Of a DNA stretch of 6,515 bases, positions 6,143 through 6,515 are shown in pieces. The notes under the pieces are model-generated. The model had not been told where the DNA came from. It did no database searches and saw nothing but the letters and a program-made list of their open reading frames with translations. A program made the position numbers and the translations under genes. The stretch is from JBGPIT01 sp041485125 (GTDB lineage: Bacteria > Desulfobacterota > Binatia > UTPRO1): positions 1 through 6,515 of the forward strand of contig JBGPIT010000288.1 of NCBI GenBank assembly GCA_041485125.1, read 5' to 3'. Within the stretch, counting starts at the first letter, position 1. Every line of letters starts with the position of its first letter.

Positions 6143-6175
6143 CGCCGCTCGCTCGATATGCTCGGGCGAGCGGCG
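6143..6175 (+). terminator. Strong hairpin downstream of the cysteine-rich gene
   Basis: CGCCGCTCGCTCG (6143-6155) pairs with CGGGCGAGCGGCG (6163-6175): 13 pairs with one G-U and a seven-base loop, 43 bases after the stop codon. There is no T run after it, so it is not a classic intrinsic terminator. A second stem, CAAATGC (6179-6185) with GCATTTG (6191-6197), follows at once. The pair lies in the gap between convergent genes and may stop transcription or protect mRNA ends in either direction. Confidence 0.4.
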
Positions 6176-6308
6176 GTCCAAATGCACAGAGCATTTGTAA
6201 GTTGGTCCAGCGGTCAAGAACTCGTAAGAAGCGAGAGATAAACCGCGCTGGGAGCCGCTGATCAACGCCGCGGTCACATGTCGGGTCCGCCGCAGCCTTT
6301 TCGGCTGA

Positions 6309-6515
6309 TCAGCTTGCGGGGTGGTCCTTCTCGAGGATGCGCCGCAGCTCCTCGAGCAGTCGGTTCGCGACGAGACGATTGCCCTCGGCCGTGAAGTGCG
6401 TGTAGCGGTCGACGAAGAACGTCTCCTCCGGGATGAGCTCCGCGAGGTCGACGGGGATTCCGCCGCCCGCGACCACCACCTCGTCGATGACGCGCAGCGC
6501 TTGCGGGATGTTGCG
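6309..6515 (-). CDS. C-terminal end of a probable SGNH/GDSL-type hydrolase, 5' part outside window
   Basis: The minus strand is open from the right edge to TGA at 6309-6311, giving 68 residues. It reads GGGIPVDLAELIP, then FFVDRYTHFTAEGNRLVANRL, then LLEELRRILEK. A D-x-x-(x)-H segment followed by F-T-x-E-G-N-R-L-V-A and a closing amphipathic helix is typical of the last conserved block of SGNH hydrolases, where the Asp and His belong to the catalytic triad with an N-terminal serine. That serine block is not in the window, so activity and substrate cannot be judged. The gene converges on the cysteine-rich protein gene. A short stem CAGCC/GGCTG (6293-6307) sits just past the stop. Codon use is high-GC like the SBBP gene. 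Confidence 0.7.
   Translation of the reverse strand, partial: RNIPQALRVIDEVVVAGGGIPVDLAELIPEETFFVDRYTHFTAEGNRLVANRLLEELRRILEKDHPAS

Overview
The window is high-GC bacterial DNA. It carries large secreted repeat proteins and a Myxococcus-type cysteine-rich protein, which suggests a deltaproteobacterium-like lineage (Myxococcota, Candidatus Binatota or a related uncultured group). This placement is an inference from protein style only; no rRNA or marker gene is present.

Layout. (1) Positions 1-2426, minus strand: most of a large secreted beta-propeller protein with a conserved N-terminal domain (DUF7948 type), seven SBBP repeats and NHL-like blades. It runs off the left edge. Its signal peptide looks interrupted by a one-base frame difference. 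(2) Positions 2427-2762: a divergent intergenic gap. (3) Positions 2763-4075: two convergent fragments of the large AAA-ATPase regulator family. A plus-strand N-terminal NTPase part has clear Walker A and B motifs and loses family resemblance near 3482. A minus-strand C-terminal domain part (3590-4075) ends in the hallmark FCSYTPDPR segment. Neither is a full-length regulator, so this looks like a rearranged, decaying locus. A 14-bp direct repeat brackets the C-terminal fragment. (4) Positions 4076-4819: no convincing gene, but short repeats, including a perfect 12-bp palindrome. (5) Positions 4820-6100, plus strand: a well-formed gene for an exported protein with 34 cysteines, an EF-hand-like calcium loop, a Myxococcus-type disulfide repeat and an unrecognised C-terminal half. 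(6) Positions 6101-6308: a convergent gap with a strong hairpin. (7) Positions 6309-6515, minus strand: the C-terminal end of a probable SGNH/GDSL-type hydrolase that enters from the right edge.

The genes do not form an obvious operon or pathway: orientations alternate and the gaps are wide. Three of the five gene pieces concern exported or cell-surface functions; the two central pieces are regulator remnants. I do not see a defence system, CRISPR array, tRNA, rRNA or insertion sequence. The most interesting parts are the rearranged regulator locus with its repeats, and the cysteine-rich protein with an unknown C-terminal domain.
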